NCBI GenBank assembly: GCA_037043015.1
Contig: CM073321.1
Location: forward strand, 25,929,510 to 25,993,509
From: Bryum argenteum
Lineage: Eukaryota > Streptophyta > Bryopsida > Bryales > Bryaceae
Direction of reading: 5' to 3'
Length of the DNA: 64,000 nucleotides
Shown: positions 1 through 10,175 of the stretch, piece by piece
Numbering within the stretch: position 1 is the stretch's first letter
Layout: every line of letters begins with the position of its first letter
Notes under the pieces: model-generated
What the model saw: the letters and a program-made list of their open reading frames with translations, nothing else
Told to the model about the DNA's origin: nothing
Database searches by the model: none
Position numbers and translations under genes: made by a program

Positions 1-582
1 CCGATTCGGCTGCACTGGTGTTCGTCGCGCAGCGGGTTCTGAGCAGACGTTTGCCAGGGCGTATCGATCGAGTGTTTGGAAGATCCTCATGAGTCGATTT
101 GCGATGGACTTTGCAGAGCCATATTGCCCGCTCACATATCCCAACTTGATGAACTCGCTATTCAGGGAGGCCATTTCGGTACCCTCAAAGTACGTCATGA
201 GGTCCTGAATGTCAAAAATTCCATGCTCCTTTGTTGTATCAATGACAATAGAGTGGCAGTGATCTTGCTCGAATCCATTCTCGTCCACTGCACGGAGCAC
301 GATGACGATGTAGATGTCTCTGTGGCACTCGATGATGGTGACCTTCTCGTTGTGGTTCCACGGCAGATAAGTAGATGATCCGTTCGCCTTGTATCGAATG
401 AACACAAAATTCTTGAATTTGTTGACTCCAAAATTCCATGTTTGAATATGGGGCCTGAACTGCCAGAGATCTCCATATGTCTCGGCCATTTCTTCAAAAA
501 ATGGCTCGTCTCCCAACGGATTCACGAACGGCTCGAGGTGATGCAGGGTGACTTTGTACTCGTACGCTTCGACTTCCGCCAT
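1..582 (-). CDS. Unknown protein, 5' part, runs off the left edge
   Basis: An uninterrupted reading frame runs on the minus strand from an ATG at 582 to the window edge, 194 codons with no stop. An in-frame TAG lies at 594-592, four codons upstream, so this is the first ATG of the frame. The protein starts MAEVEAYEYKVTLHHLEPFV and contains mixed beta-like stretches such as KNFVFIRYKANGSSTYLPW and YIVIVLRAVDENGFEQDHCH. No family is recognised. Upstream of the ATG lies an array of palindromes (667-1507), the same arrangement seen at the DUF7869-like element at 32.2-36.9 kb. By that analogy it is probably the first gene of a mobile element, but this is inference; a host gene with an unusual promoter is the alternative. 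The 3' part and any introns lie outside the window. Confidence 0.6.
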   Translation of the reverse strand, partial: MAEVEAYEYKVTLHHLEPFVNPLGDEPFFEEMAETYGDLWQFRPHIQTWNFGVNKFKNFVFIRYKANGSSTYLPWNHNEKVTIIECHRDIYIVIVLRAVDENGFEQDHCHSIVIDTTKEHGIFDIQDLMTYFEGTEMASLNSEFIKLGYVSGQYGSAKSIANRLMRIFQTLDRYALANVCSEPAARRTPVQPNR

Positions 583-666
583 TTTATCTTTCTACATCAG
601 CGTCACGGATTTGAGTTAGACGTTTCATCGCTATGCAATTAGCTCTGAGCTGATTCTAAGGTACCA

Positions 667-1507
667 ATCGTCGACCCGACGATGAGGGCCTCTGTTATCT
701 ATCAGAAATGGAAGAGATGAATCAATTGGTTTATATATATTATTTCCATTGACAACGGTGATAGAAGGACATATGGATCATCTTTTGCCATACTCCTACA
801 TGAATATGCGTAATGAATATAACGCTAGAAATTTGTTAATTCAGTCCTTTAGGTGGTCCTTTAGCTCCAACATAGCTACCTTCAAACTGGGTATAGTTGG
901 TTCGACGATAGCTACGTCAATGTCTCGTCTATTGCTTGGGTTCAGCGTTATGAATCTAGTAAGAAACATGTATGTCTCGATAGAAACAAGCAAATCTAGA
1001 GAAACTTGTACATCTAGTATGAATTCGGTAATATATTTGAATGTCTAACCGTCGGCTTGACGATTACTTTCCTGTTCATAATCTAGAATGTTTTATTTTT
1101 TATTACAGTACCTCTCACAATTTATGAAGCGTTGTATCGTCGACACGACGATACGGATATAGTTGCCTTGTATCGTCGACCCGACGATAAGGCTACTAGT
1201 GGCCTTGCATTGTCAAACCGACGATGCGGCTTTTGAAGCCTTTACCGTCGACCCGACGATACAACTTATGCTCTCTCAACTTTATTTGAAATTTGCTTCT
1301 CAACTCTACTTCTTTTATAGTATTCATATCCTCCTTTCTTGTGCTGTATCGTTGACCCAACGATATGGGGATTTGAACCCTTGTATCGTCGACCCCACGA
1401 TACATGCCACTGCTCTCTAAACTGTGTTTGGAGTTGGTGGCTTTTCGATTTTATTATTAATTTTTTCAATACTACATTCTATTGGTCTATCGTCGGCCCG
1501 ACGATAC
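667..1507. repeat. Palindrome array, arm GTATCGTCG
   Basis: At least eight copies of an inverted repeat with arm GTATCGTCG, a 3-nt centre (usually ACC) and the reverse-complement arm CGACGATAC. Clear copies lie at about 667-683, 1048-1064, 1134-1154, 1170-1190, 1207-1227, 1242-1262, 1346-1366, 1383-1403 and 1487-1507. Neighbours in the dense part are 35-37 bp apart. The copy nearest the gene begins 85 bp upstream of the ATG at 582. Several copies are exact palindromes, others have one or two changes. Such arrays suit binding sites of a dimeric DNA-binding protein. Confidence 0.8.
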
Positions 1508-1532
1508 TACCATAAGATAATGTATCGACGGA

Positions 1533-1553
1533 ATCCTAAACCCTAAACCTAAC
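1533..1553. repeat. Short telomere-like tract (CCCTAAA)
   Basis: Degenerate CCCTAAA units sit just outside the palindrome array, with another CCTAAACCCTAA at about 1616-1626. This is the plant-type telomere unit in interstitial position. Confidence 0.5.
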
Positions 1554-1655
1554 TCTGAAACGTGCGATACTAAAAAACAGTAAAAACCATACCTGCTCTT
1601 GAATGCTAAAGCCTCCTAAACCCTAATTGCTTCGACTGCCGAAGTGCTCCCCTAT

Positions 1656-2119
1656 TGTCAGGGACACGGAAACAGATGATAAGGATATGTGGAAACTAAC
1701 AAGAACTGACAGGAGCTTGAATTAACAAGAAGAGTACACGAACAACAACAAGAGAGATGAGCTAGAGCTCCAAGAGATGCGTTGTCGAGACTGAGGTTGC
1801 CCTCAGCCTCGACTCCTATATATACTAGCTAAGAAGAAGGTTCTCCAGAACCTTCCTCAACCTAGGACCTTCTAGGACCTTCCAGAAGCTTCCAGGGCCT
1901 TCCAGAAACTTCAAGGACCTTCCAAAACTTCCAGAGACTTCGGGAACTTCCGGAAGTTTCCGAAGCTTCTAGAACCTTCTAGAACCTTCCTAAGTTGTCT
2001 ACCTAGTACGTGGCCGTGACACAGGGAATCTTCAAGGAATCTTCGAGGAATCTTTTAGGGAATCTTCAGAGAATATTTTAGAAGAACCTTCTAGAAACTT
2101 CTTGTGTATGTCCGTGACA
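1656..2119 (-). repeat. 3' LTR of the chromovirus
   Basis: 464 bp, TGTCA...TGACA ends. On the minus strand it has a TATA-like TATATATAG at about 1819-1827 and, farther upstream, a dense run of GAA/TTC pentamers. It pairs with the LTR at 7297-7763. Confidence 0.93.
1962..1989. promoter_or_regulatory. Heat shock element array in the 3' LTR
   Basis: Six alternating GAA and TTC triplets at exact 5-bp steps: GAA 1962, TTC 1967, GAA 1972, TTC 1977, GAA 1982, TTC 1987. This is the canonical heat-shock-factor site (nGAAn inverted pentamers). More imperfect pentamers continue on both sides from about 1835 to 2100. It lies about 135 bp upstream of the minus-strand TATA-like box, a suitable promoter position. 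Confidence 0.7.
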
Positions 2120-2739
2120 TCACCTCCCTTCTAGCTTCGAGGTCTCAGAAGCAACGTTGTTGTTAGTCAATACCAACGCAGGAAAATGAAAATCGCCGCA
2201 TGACATCCGCAATAAACTCCAATTATTGTTCACGAGGCGGGTGGTTCATCGGTCCTTGAAGCCAACGATAGTGGCCGACGCCTTCCACTTCTCGACCAAG
2301 CGTGAACTTACGTGTCTTCGTTATGGAATTGTCCCGCAAACACACCTTCCGCGGCACCATTGAAAGCGGGCTCGACCTCAAATACAATCACCGATCGATT
2401 GCTCGGAATCCTCCGTCGGCGTCGTGGCGTAGGCGGTTCTTCATCTCCGGGTCGCCTTCGAGAGTTGGTTGGTTGAGATGGCATAACCTGGTATGCTATC
2501 TATCTCTTGACTATCCATGACTAAAAACCAAACTATGACTATAGAGAAATTCTATCTAGAACAAAATATGTAAATCAAATGTGAATCAAGGTTGTGTTCA
2601 CTCTCCCCTTTTATTCTCCCGAGTGGGCAAGCGTCGGAGAGAAGTTATCGTCGGAAAGGCTTAGGTTCATGAGGATATCGTTGATGAAATTCTGCATCTT
2701 TTTTAAGCGCATTTACAAGATTTTCGGCATGTTCCCATG

Positions 2740-2870
2740 CGTTCTTTCATTGATGTCGTATCCGCTCCAATGCACAAAATACTCCAAGTTTCCCCTTCGC
2801 GCCGTGAATCCAAAGACCTTATCCACCTCATATTCCTCGTGGTTCTCAATTTCGATACTAGGTGGCGGCC
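2740..2870 (-). pseudogene. Chromodomain of the chromovirus integrase
   Basis: Minus-strand translation here reads EYEVDKVFGFTARRGNLEYF followed by VHWSGYD, a clear chromodomain signature (aromatic cage region and WxGY). Chromodomains at the integrase C-terminus define chromoviruses and are thought to steer integration to methylated-histone chromatin. Confidence 0.8.
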
Positions 2871-3108
2871 CTCGCACTCTTCCCGGAAAAGTCGACGACT
2901 CGATAAGGTTCCAATAAAGACACGTGGAAGACTGGATGTACCTTCATAGTAGTGGTAACGATACGCCACTCTGGATTGATTTATTTACGGATGGCAAATG
3001 GTCCCATCTTCGATAGTCCAACTTATCACACGGCCGCTTGGTCTTGATATTCCGTCGCAGCGACCATACTTTATCTCCGATCTTGAAAGTAGGTGCCTCA
3101 TTCGAAAT

Positions 3109-4293
3109 TTATCTCATGGACGCCTTGTACAACTCTTGGGCAGTTTGCAATTGAAGTCTCAGCGTTGCTTGAAGTTCCGATAGCTGCTTCGCAAAATCTT
3201 CTGCTGTTGGGTTGTTATTGGCCACTGAATTCCATAAATCAAGCTTCGGGTGGTATCCGTAGTTGGCAAAGAATGGTGTTTGTTGGGTCGACGCATGAAT
3301 AGTGTTGTTGTAGGCGAACTCGGCAAGCGGTAGATACTCGATCCAATCGTCTTGCTGATAGTTGATGGTGCAACGTAGATACTGCTCCAATACTTGATTC
3401 ACCCGTTAAAATCGTCCGTCGGTTTGAGGATGAAATGCCAAGAAAGCTTGATATCCACCTTCAATATCTCAAATAGAGATTTCCAGAACTTGGAGACGAA
3501 CTGGGTTCCGCGATCCGACACAATATCATTTGGCAAGCCGTGATAACGATATACATTATCAAGAAAGAGTCTTGCTGTATCTTCGCTCGACGATGTCTTC
3601 TTGCAAGGAACAAAATGCGCCATCTTCGTCAGCCGATCTACCACAACAAAGATGTTGTCAAACGAGTTTGAAGGCGGCAGGTCCGTAATGAAATCCATGG
3701 AAACTGAAGACCATGGTCGATGCGGGATAGGCAATGGCTGCAAAAGTCCATAGGGACGATGCCGATGGTTCTTCGACCTTGAACAAATATCACAAGAGAG
3801 AACAAACTCCTTCACATCCTTCCACATTTGGGGCCACCAGAAGTCTCGCGAAATAAGCTCCAATGTCTTGTTGTATCCAAAATGTCCCTGCACATTTGGA
3901 AAGTCATGGCGTGATTGGAGGACTCAAGTCGTGTTCGTCCCTTAGGAATATACAGTCGCTCTTCAAAGTACAAAAGATCTCCTCCACCTTGAACTTGTCA
4001 TTATCAGCACGCTTCTTGATCTCGAGAGCTACAGAATCTTCAATTGTCGCAATACGTATCTGGTTAAGGAAGTCCGTATCAATTGGCATGACAGTAGCGC
4101 AAATTCTAAAATGCTCCGGTTTCAAAGAATGTGGTGCATTGTTGATCAAACAAACGCTTCTCGGCGCCTTAGGCGCCAGATACGATCTCCTCGATAAGGC
4201 ATCGGATAGTCCTTGTTGCTTCCCGTGCCGATAGGTAATAACAAAGTCAAATCGCGACAACGACATATTCCACCGAGCTTGACGTCGATTCAA
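3109..4293 (-). pseudogene. Integrase region of the chromovirus
   Basis: The HHCC zinc domain (HFGYNKTLELISRDFWWPQM then CDICSRSK) is followed by the catalytic core (SMDFITDLPPS, FVVVDRLTKMAHFVPC, IVSDRGTQFVSKFW) and C-terminal sequence such as [20 protein letters not shown]. This is standard Ty3/gypsy integrase content. Broken; fossil. Confidence 0.9.
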
Positions 4294-4341
4294 GACTCGA
4301 GTGACATAAAGTACTCCAAATTCTTGTGATCCGTGATACGG

Positions 4342-5370
4342 TCATTTTTTGGATGTCTGCGCGCCGAGAAAGTGTCGCCACTCTTGGAAGGAATCTACTA
4401 TGGCAAGAAGTTCCTTATCGTGGATTTCATAATTGATTTTCAGTGAGTAAAACTTTCGAGAATAGAACGCCACTGGATGAAGCTTCCCCGCCCACGTCCA
4501 TCTGAAAGTACGGCTCCCAAAGCAAAATCGAAGCATCGGTCTCCAAATAGAAGGCCTTTGTAAAGTCGGGATATACCAAGATTGAGTTTGTGATAAATGT
4601 CATCTTGAAGTCTTGGAATGCCTTTTTCGCTTGAGGTCCCCATTCGAGCTTGTCCTTACAAGTCAACCGAGTGAGTGGAGCAATGACTCGAGAATAATTC
4701 TTGATGAAGATTCGATAGAAGTTAGCAAATCCAAGAAAACATTGTACGTCTCTAACCGTCTTCGAACCTCCCATGATACAATTGCTTCCACCTTCTTAGG
4801 GTCCATCTTCAAGCCGTCTCGTAGTTGCAATGAACCCTAAAAACTCCATCTCGGTTTGGTGGAATAGGCACTTCTCCAACTTGGCGTAGAGTCCTCGCTC
4901 GTAGTTTCTCGAGGACCAAACGAACGTGCTTCTCGTGCTCTTCTTCGTTTTTGGAAAATATCGGGATGTCATCCAGGATAGATGACAACAAAGTCGTCAA
5001 GGTGCTCCCGAAAGATGTCATTCATCATGTGTTGGAAAACAAAATGAAGATTGGTAAGGCCAAAAGGCATGACATTATATTCAAAATGGCCATACCTTGT
5101 ACGGAACGCTGTCTTCCACTCGTCTCCTTCCTCGATCCGTACGAGGTTGTAAGCTCCCTCGGATCAATTTTTGTAAAGATCTTTGCACGCCCGAGCCGCT
5201 CCAAGAGACAGTAAATCAAGGGTAACGGGTAACGATTTTTCTTAGTTACCTTGTTGAGGCCTCGATAGTCCACGCACATTCGTAAGGAGCCATCCTTCTT
5301 CTTTACAAACAAGATCGGTGCCCCGGTGGCGACTTTGAATGACGAATGAAGTTCTTCGCTAGATTCTCGT
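4342..5370 (-). pseudogene. Reverse transcriptase and RNase H region of the chromovirus
   Basis: Minus-strand pieces include [20 protein letters not shown] (RT fingers) at about 5250-5310, a polymerase segment near 4809-5020, and the RNase H part [20 protein letters not shown] followed by [18 protein letters not shown] near 4370-4480. Broken; fossil. Confidence 0.85.
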
Positions 5371-5574
5371 CAATGTACTTTTTCAGCCTCCGCTAACTCC
5401 GTTTTGAGAGATTGTAGATTGGGCCAAAAGGCGGTTTGTGCTCCTTCTTGCGGGTCTATAAGCGCGGTCGTATGGCCGATGCTTTCCGGTAGTATGTCCG
5501 CGTTCTTCTTTTCAAACACGTCCTCAAAATCCTTGTATTGCTCTGGTATGCTTGCCGTCGAACTCTTCTCCGTG

Positions 5575-6117
5575 CTAGTTGAAATTTGCATAGATGACAA
5601 AAGTCTTTGCTTCTTTGGATGATCGCACGAACGCCCTTGCTCCAATAAACAATGGTTTCCCTATCTTGGGATGTCTACTAGGTTGGCTCTTGGAATGTTC
5701 TTTGGAAAAAGTCATTTTCCGCAACTTCCAATCTATGGTAGGGTTATGTTGTTCTAACCAAGAGAGACCTAGGATGACAGGGTTTGACGGGGTTCTAATG
5801 ACATTAAAAACGACGTAACTACTATGGTCCTTAAACGCCACCTCTATAGGTGCGATTCGATGGGTGACACTGCCAGACAATAAAGGTCGTCCATCTTTCA
5901 CCTCTACATAAACAGGTTTGGACTTTTGTACTAGATGAATCTTGTGGCGCTTAGCAAATTCTTCATCTAAAAAACAAGTAGATGCTCCCGAATCTAATAG
6001 AGCTAAAGTTTTGTGTTTTTGAGGACCAAGAGACAAGGGAATTGTAAAACAACGGGCAGGTTGGACAGAGAAAGAGGAACCTGATTGTTGTTGTGGCATT
6101 GAATCGTCCAGCCGCAT
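5575..6117 (-). pseudogene. Retropepsin region of the chromovirus
   Basis: Contains LALLDSGASTCFLDEEFA, the aspartic protease motif with a DSG active site, followed by VILGLSWLEQHNPTIDW, the usual second conserved block of gypsy proteases. It lies between gag and reverse transcriptase, as expected. Confidence 0.88.
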
Positions 6118-6171
6118 GGTTCCTACTGTAGCTGGGCATCGTCGTTTTCCGGGATCACCGCACTCCTAGTC

Positions 6172-7081
6172 TTAACAATGCGCGGTTCTGCTTCTTGGGG
6201 CAATTGCCAACCTTGTGGCCTCCTTCTCCAGACAAACAGAGTCCTTCTTCCATACGCCGTTTCTTCTCTTCTCGGAGTAAGAGCTCCGACACGTGCGCGT
6301 CGATTTGCATGGCTTCGCCTCCGAATGAGAACTCAAATTGTTTGCCAACATACTCGTGGTGTAGCGACTCGTTTGGTATTTTGGGCGCTTTGGTCTTGAC
6401 GACGACGGAATAAACGGTTGTCGCACTTTATAGCTTGGCTAATGGCTTCGTTGAGCGTTTGCGGATCAGGAAGAGATAAAAGTAGGTCCTTCACATCATC
6501 CCTCAAACCCCAATAAAACTGACTCACCAATGCTTCTTCGCCCCAGTTGATGTCACTAGCTTGATTGTCTAAAATCCGATCGTAGAGCGATGCGAGCGCA
6601 TTCCTTGTCGTAGTGATCGGATCTTTGTTGTAGCCCATCGGACCTTGTCATGTTCGCCAAATGCTTCTGCAAATGCCTCCAAGAACGTCTCAAAGTTGCT
6701 CAGAATTGGCGATCGTTTCTCGAACAAGGGGGCAAACCACGACAAAGCTTGCCCTGTAAGCAGAGTTCCAACAAATCCAACACGCGCCTCCTCCGTCGGA
6801 TATCGTTCAGCCGTAGAAATCGTTATCAACTTGATTTGGTTGACAAAACCTCGAAACTTGGAACGCGTTCCGTCGAACTTGTCGGGAAGACTAACTCTAG
6901 GCTCCTTCCGTTGTTGAATCATTGGGTTTTGTTGAACCAAAGGTGTAGTCGCCTCCTCCCGGTGTAGTTGCTTGAGATGGTGAATCCCGGATGATGTTAT
7001 CCCGGATGCTCCGTCATTGTGAAGTCTTGCCATGGCTCCTTCTATCTCCGCTTGTCTATGTGATAATGCAAAGAAGAGCAC
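6172..7081 (-). pseudogene. gag region of the chromovirus
   Basis: Gag-like reading frames on the minus strand. Recognisable pieces include RVSLPDKFDGTRSKFRGFVN and LLTGQALSWFAPLFE, typical of the plant gypsy capsid (retrotransposon gag) domain, followed by a basic segment. Broken; fossil. Confidence 0.8.
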
Positions 7082-7296
7082 TCATGATGGCGTCAATTTG
7101 GATTCCAAATTTTCAGCCATACTAACGTCTTGATCTACGAAAGAAAAGAAAAAATTTGACAAGAGAACAATATTGGTTTAGAGGAGGGTAATCCGCAACC
7201 TCTAAAGCACTAGCACACCTTCGAGAAGAGCGGTAATCCACTCTCTAACAAGAAAGGACTAACTCTGATATTTGTGAGAAGATAGTCTCGACAAAC

Positions 7297-7763
7297 TGTC
7301 AGGGACACGGAAACAGATGATAAGGATATGTGGAAACTAACAAGAACTGACAGGAGCTTGAATTAACAAGAAGAGTACACGAACAACAACAAGAGAGATG
7401 AGCTAGAGCTCCAAGAGATGCGTTGTCGAGACTGAGGTTGCCCTCAGCCTCGACTCCTATATATACTAGCTAAGAAGAAGGTTCTCCAGAACCTTCCTCA
7501 ACCTAGGACCTTCTAGGACCTTCCAGAAGCTTCCAGGGCCTTCCGGAAACTTCAAGGACCTTCCAAAAACTTCCAGAGACTTCCAGGAACTTCCAGAAGT
7601 TTCCGGAAGCTTCTAGAACCTTCTAGAACCTTCCTAAGTTGTCTACCTAATACGTGGCCGTGACACAGGGAATCTTCAAGGAATCTTCGAGGAATCTTTT
7701 AGAGAATCTTCAGAGAATATTTTAGAAGAACCTTCTAGAAACTTCTTGTGTATGTCCGTGACA
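7297..7763 (-). repeat. 5' LTR of the chromovirus
   Basis: 467 bp, the same ends and internal motifs as the LTR at 1656-2119, with roughly ten small differences by eye. Confidence 0.93.
7606..7633. promoter_or_regulatory. Heat shock element array in the 5' LTR
   Basis: The same six perfect GAA/TTC pentamers occur here (GAA 7606, TTC 7611, GAA 7616, TTC 7621, GAA 7626, TTC 7631). This LTR would drive transcription of the element. Confidence 0.7.
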
Positions 7764-7768
7764 CCTAT

Positions 7769-8492
7769 CGCCCGAACTCCTCCCGAATCGCACGAAGTGC
7801 TCCCGAATCGCTGAGATGCCCATACGAGCAATTAACAAATGCATCAGCATCTAATTGCAGCGAAGAATCCACAACAAATAATCCATCTGAGCTAGTTGCA
7901 TGAGCTTGCAGAATGAAAAGCGGCATCAATCAAGCCATTGTTTCTACAAAAAGAAACACTAAAGGATGAGGGTCGATCGATTGATTACCAAATTGGCTTT
8001 CGCAGCATTCAAATACGCCTCTGGAGTGCGATCTGTCTGGCAGGAGAAGTCAACAAGAAACTAGCTGCCAATGCGCACGCTAGCACACAATCACCATCTG
8101 GTGTGGCCTTCTTAATCACTTGCCTCTCCGCATTGTAAGTAAGCACTTGCACAAAAGTACACATACTCATTCAGCTTCTCTCGTAGAAGAACCCGCTGCT
8201 TTAAACAATTCTGTCCGAAAACCTAACGTGCCTTTTCCAGTCTTAACAAAACACATACAATCGTTTACTATTCGAGCTTGAGACCTGGTGGTAGAAGGTC
8301 ACAAGCGGCGCACACAAAACAAGCGGCGCACACGAAACAAGCAACGCACAGCACGGAGAAGGGAAGACAGAAGGTGGCGGAGCAAAAAACGGAGCTGCGA
8401 AAAGAGCCGACGACGAAGAGCAGACAACAAGAATGAAGTGAAAAGGCGGCGCAACGGGGTCATCATGCCCCCCATGATGGCCACCATGCCAT
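7769..8492. other. No gene recognised
   Basis: This sequence continues the host side of the CCTAT target site. It repeats a short GCTCCCGAATCGC-like motif near 7780-7820. From about 8290 it becomes purine- and GC-rich with short direct repeats (AAGCGGCGCACAC). No convincing coding signal is seen. Confidence 0.4.
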
Positions 8493-8552
8493 GAAATTAT
8501 CATGTGCATGGGCATGGTCATGCATGACCATGCCCATGCACATGATAATTTC
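8493..8552. repeat. Perfect 60-bp palindrome rich in CATG
   Basis: Each 30-bp arm is the exact reverse complement of the other with no spacer; the left arm starts GAAATTATCATGTGCATGGG. It contains many CATG tetramers. The inner 24 bp of the arm recur in an inverted repeat at 42737-42824. Confidence 0.9.
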
Positions 8553-8791
8553 AAAAAATAAAAAATAATTTCGAAAACATAATATATAAAAATAACACAT
8601 TAAAATTTTAGAAAATTAGAATACCAAACAAATTAAAATTTACAAAATTTACAAAACTATGTATAGATCTCAAAATTACATTATGGTTTTGCGTTTATTT
8701 ATTTTCTAAATTTTGTTAAGTGTTAGAAAACTAATTGCTTCGACGCTGATTTTAGTTTTTTACATTTGTGTTGTCAAATGTTTGTTGCTAC

Positions 8792-9160
8792 TTAACCCTT
8801 GAACGCCCGAGCCTATGTTTAGCATGAAAGCACATTTCCATAGAAATCGTCATATATGAAAATCAAGAGAAGCTATTAAGATCTAAACCGTAGAAACTTG
8901 TAATAGGCTTATCCAAGATCATGTGGACCAAAATTTGAGTCATAAGGCCTTCTAGATCGGGAGGTCATAACATATTAATATCAAAAACAAACTGCAAAAT
9001 TTCATCATTTTCACTTCGAGGTGGAAATGCTAACAATATACCTATTGCAATGAAAAAATCACCAACTAGAAAGATGTTCACCTTCATCTTAATAAGTCCT
9101 TTACCCAACAAAAATTCATCAAAAAAATTTCTTAGCTCAAATAAAAGCTATGCAAAGTGC
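8792..9160. repeat. Dispersed repeat copy, related in inverse to 39.65-39.93 kb
   Basis: Starts TTAACCCTT. Its inner part (about 8880-9145) is similar to the reverse complement of 39655-39930, including the segment TTTCATCATTTTCACTT and the following TTGCAATGAAAAA. It is probably an old non-autonomous DNA transposon; ends are unsure. Confidence 0.45.
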
Positions 9161-10165
9161 AAACAAAAATAGAATGAGCTCTATAGCTTCTTATACCCTC
9201 TTATATGCCTTTTAGCATGCCCTACTGTTGAGACCACCCATACTAAGTTGTGCAAATTACGAGACATGAAGTTTGACTAGTTATCACCAAAAGACACACA
9301 TGAGATAGAAGCAAAGGGCGACATCTAATTTTGGCACGAAAAGGCGACAACAAGCCAATACATGTATGTCAGCTAAAAATGAAAATAACTATTCGAATCA
9401 AGAAATATAGCCTTATGTAGAAAGAAAAAATAAAGCAAGGTATAAATGAACATTGAATTTGGAATAAATAAGAACAGAGTGTTCATCTGGACTCTAAATT
9501 CTTTAGGCTTGTAAAGTTTTGGATGATTACAAATTGCCAAAATTTTATGATGATTACAAATTGCCAAAAGGTTGATGTAAGGTTCACATTTGGCACATCT
9601 CATACTTCATATGTTACCAATTAATTTTTAGTTTGCATCCCACATGTATGCAATAACCACAATGCATGCCAGTGTGTGGGGTTGCAAAAATGAAAGGTTT
9701 GGAACTCATTAAGAACAACGGTTTCGTTAGAAGTGCCCATTGAAATGTGCACTTTATTTTGGATTATTTCTTAATATTATAATCACAATTTTTTGAATGT
9801 ATATGCAACAAGTTAACATTTTGGTTTAGTTTCAATTCAAATAATTTTGATTTCAAATAATTCCAAAAAAAACCATGCTCAGTGTATATTTGTCTTGATT
9901 AAATTGTATTTTAACTTTTAATCTATGAATCTTCAGTGGGAGAGCAATGTGCCTCACTTAAGTAAAGCGCAAACCAAATTTCAAGTATTAAAATAAGAGA
10001 TAAATCACATGACAAACCTCCATGGTTTAAGTTTGAATATTTTAACAATCCACAAAGGGAATACTATACATGCCTTGTCCCAAACTTGTTGGAGCATACA
10101 TATATAAGTTGGAACATTATGAAATGGGGTGGGACATGTGCCTCACACAAGACCTACTCTTTCCC
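9161..10165. other. AT-rich sequence without recognised gene
   Basis: AT-rich and with no long reading frame. A short direct repeat (TGATTACAAATTGCCAAAA) occurs near 9522-9570. Nothing else supportable is seen. Confidence 0.4.
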
Positions 10166-10175
10166 TATTATATTA

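Larger units (their letters stand above)
1651..7768 (-). mobile_element. Ty3/gypsy chromovirus, full length with both LTRs
   Basis: The element spans 1656-7763 and is flanked by a 5-bp target duplication CCTAT (1651-1655 and 7764-7768). Both LTRs begin TGTCA and end TGACA. The genes are on the minus strand, so the right LTR is the 5' LTR. Parts in order are gag, protease, reverse transcriptase, RNase H, integrase and a chromodomain, the order of Ty3/gypsy chromoviruses. A purine tract (AGAAGGGAGGTGA on the minus strand) abuts the 3' LTR at 2120-2132. The LTRs differ by about 2% by eye, so the insertion is fairly recent. The coding region is broken in roughly ten places; it is a fossil. Confidence 0.93.

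Noticed and set aside
76-642. Plus-strand reading frames at 76-378 and 442-642
   Set aside because: They are shadows of the continuous 194-codon minus-strand frame that runs off the left edge.
8243-8554. Frames over the GC-rich block and CATG palindrome
   Set aside because: Composition (runs of arginine or of M/H/W) reflects repeats, not a gene.
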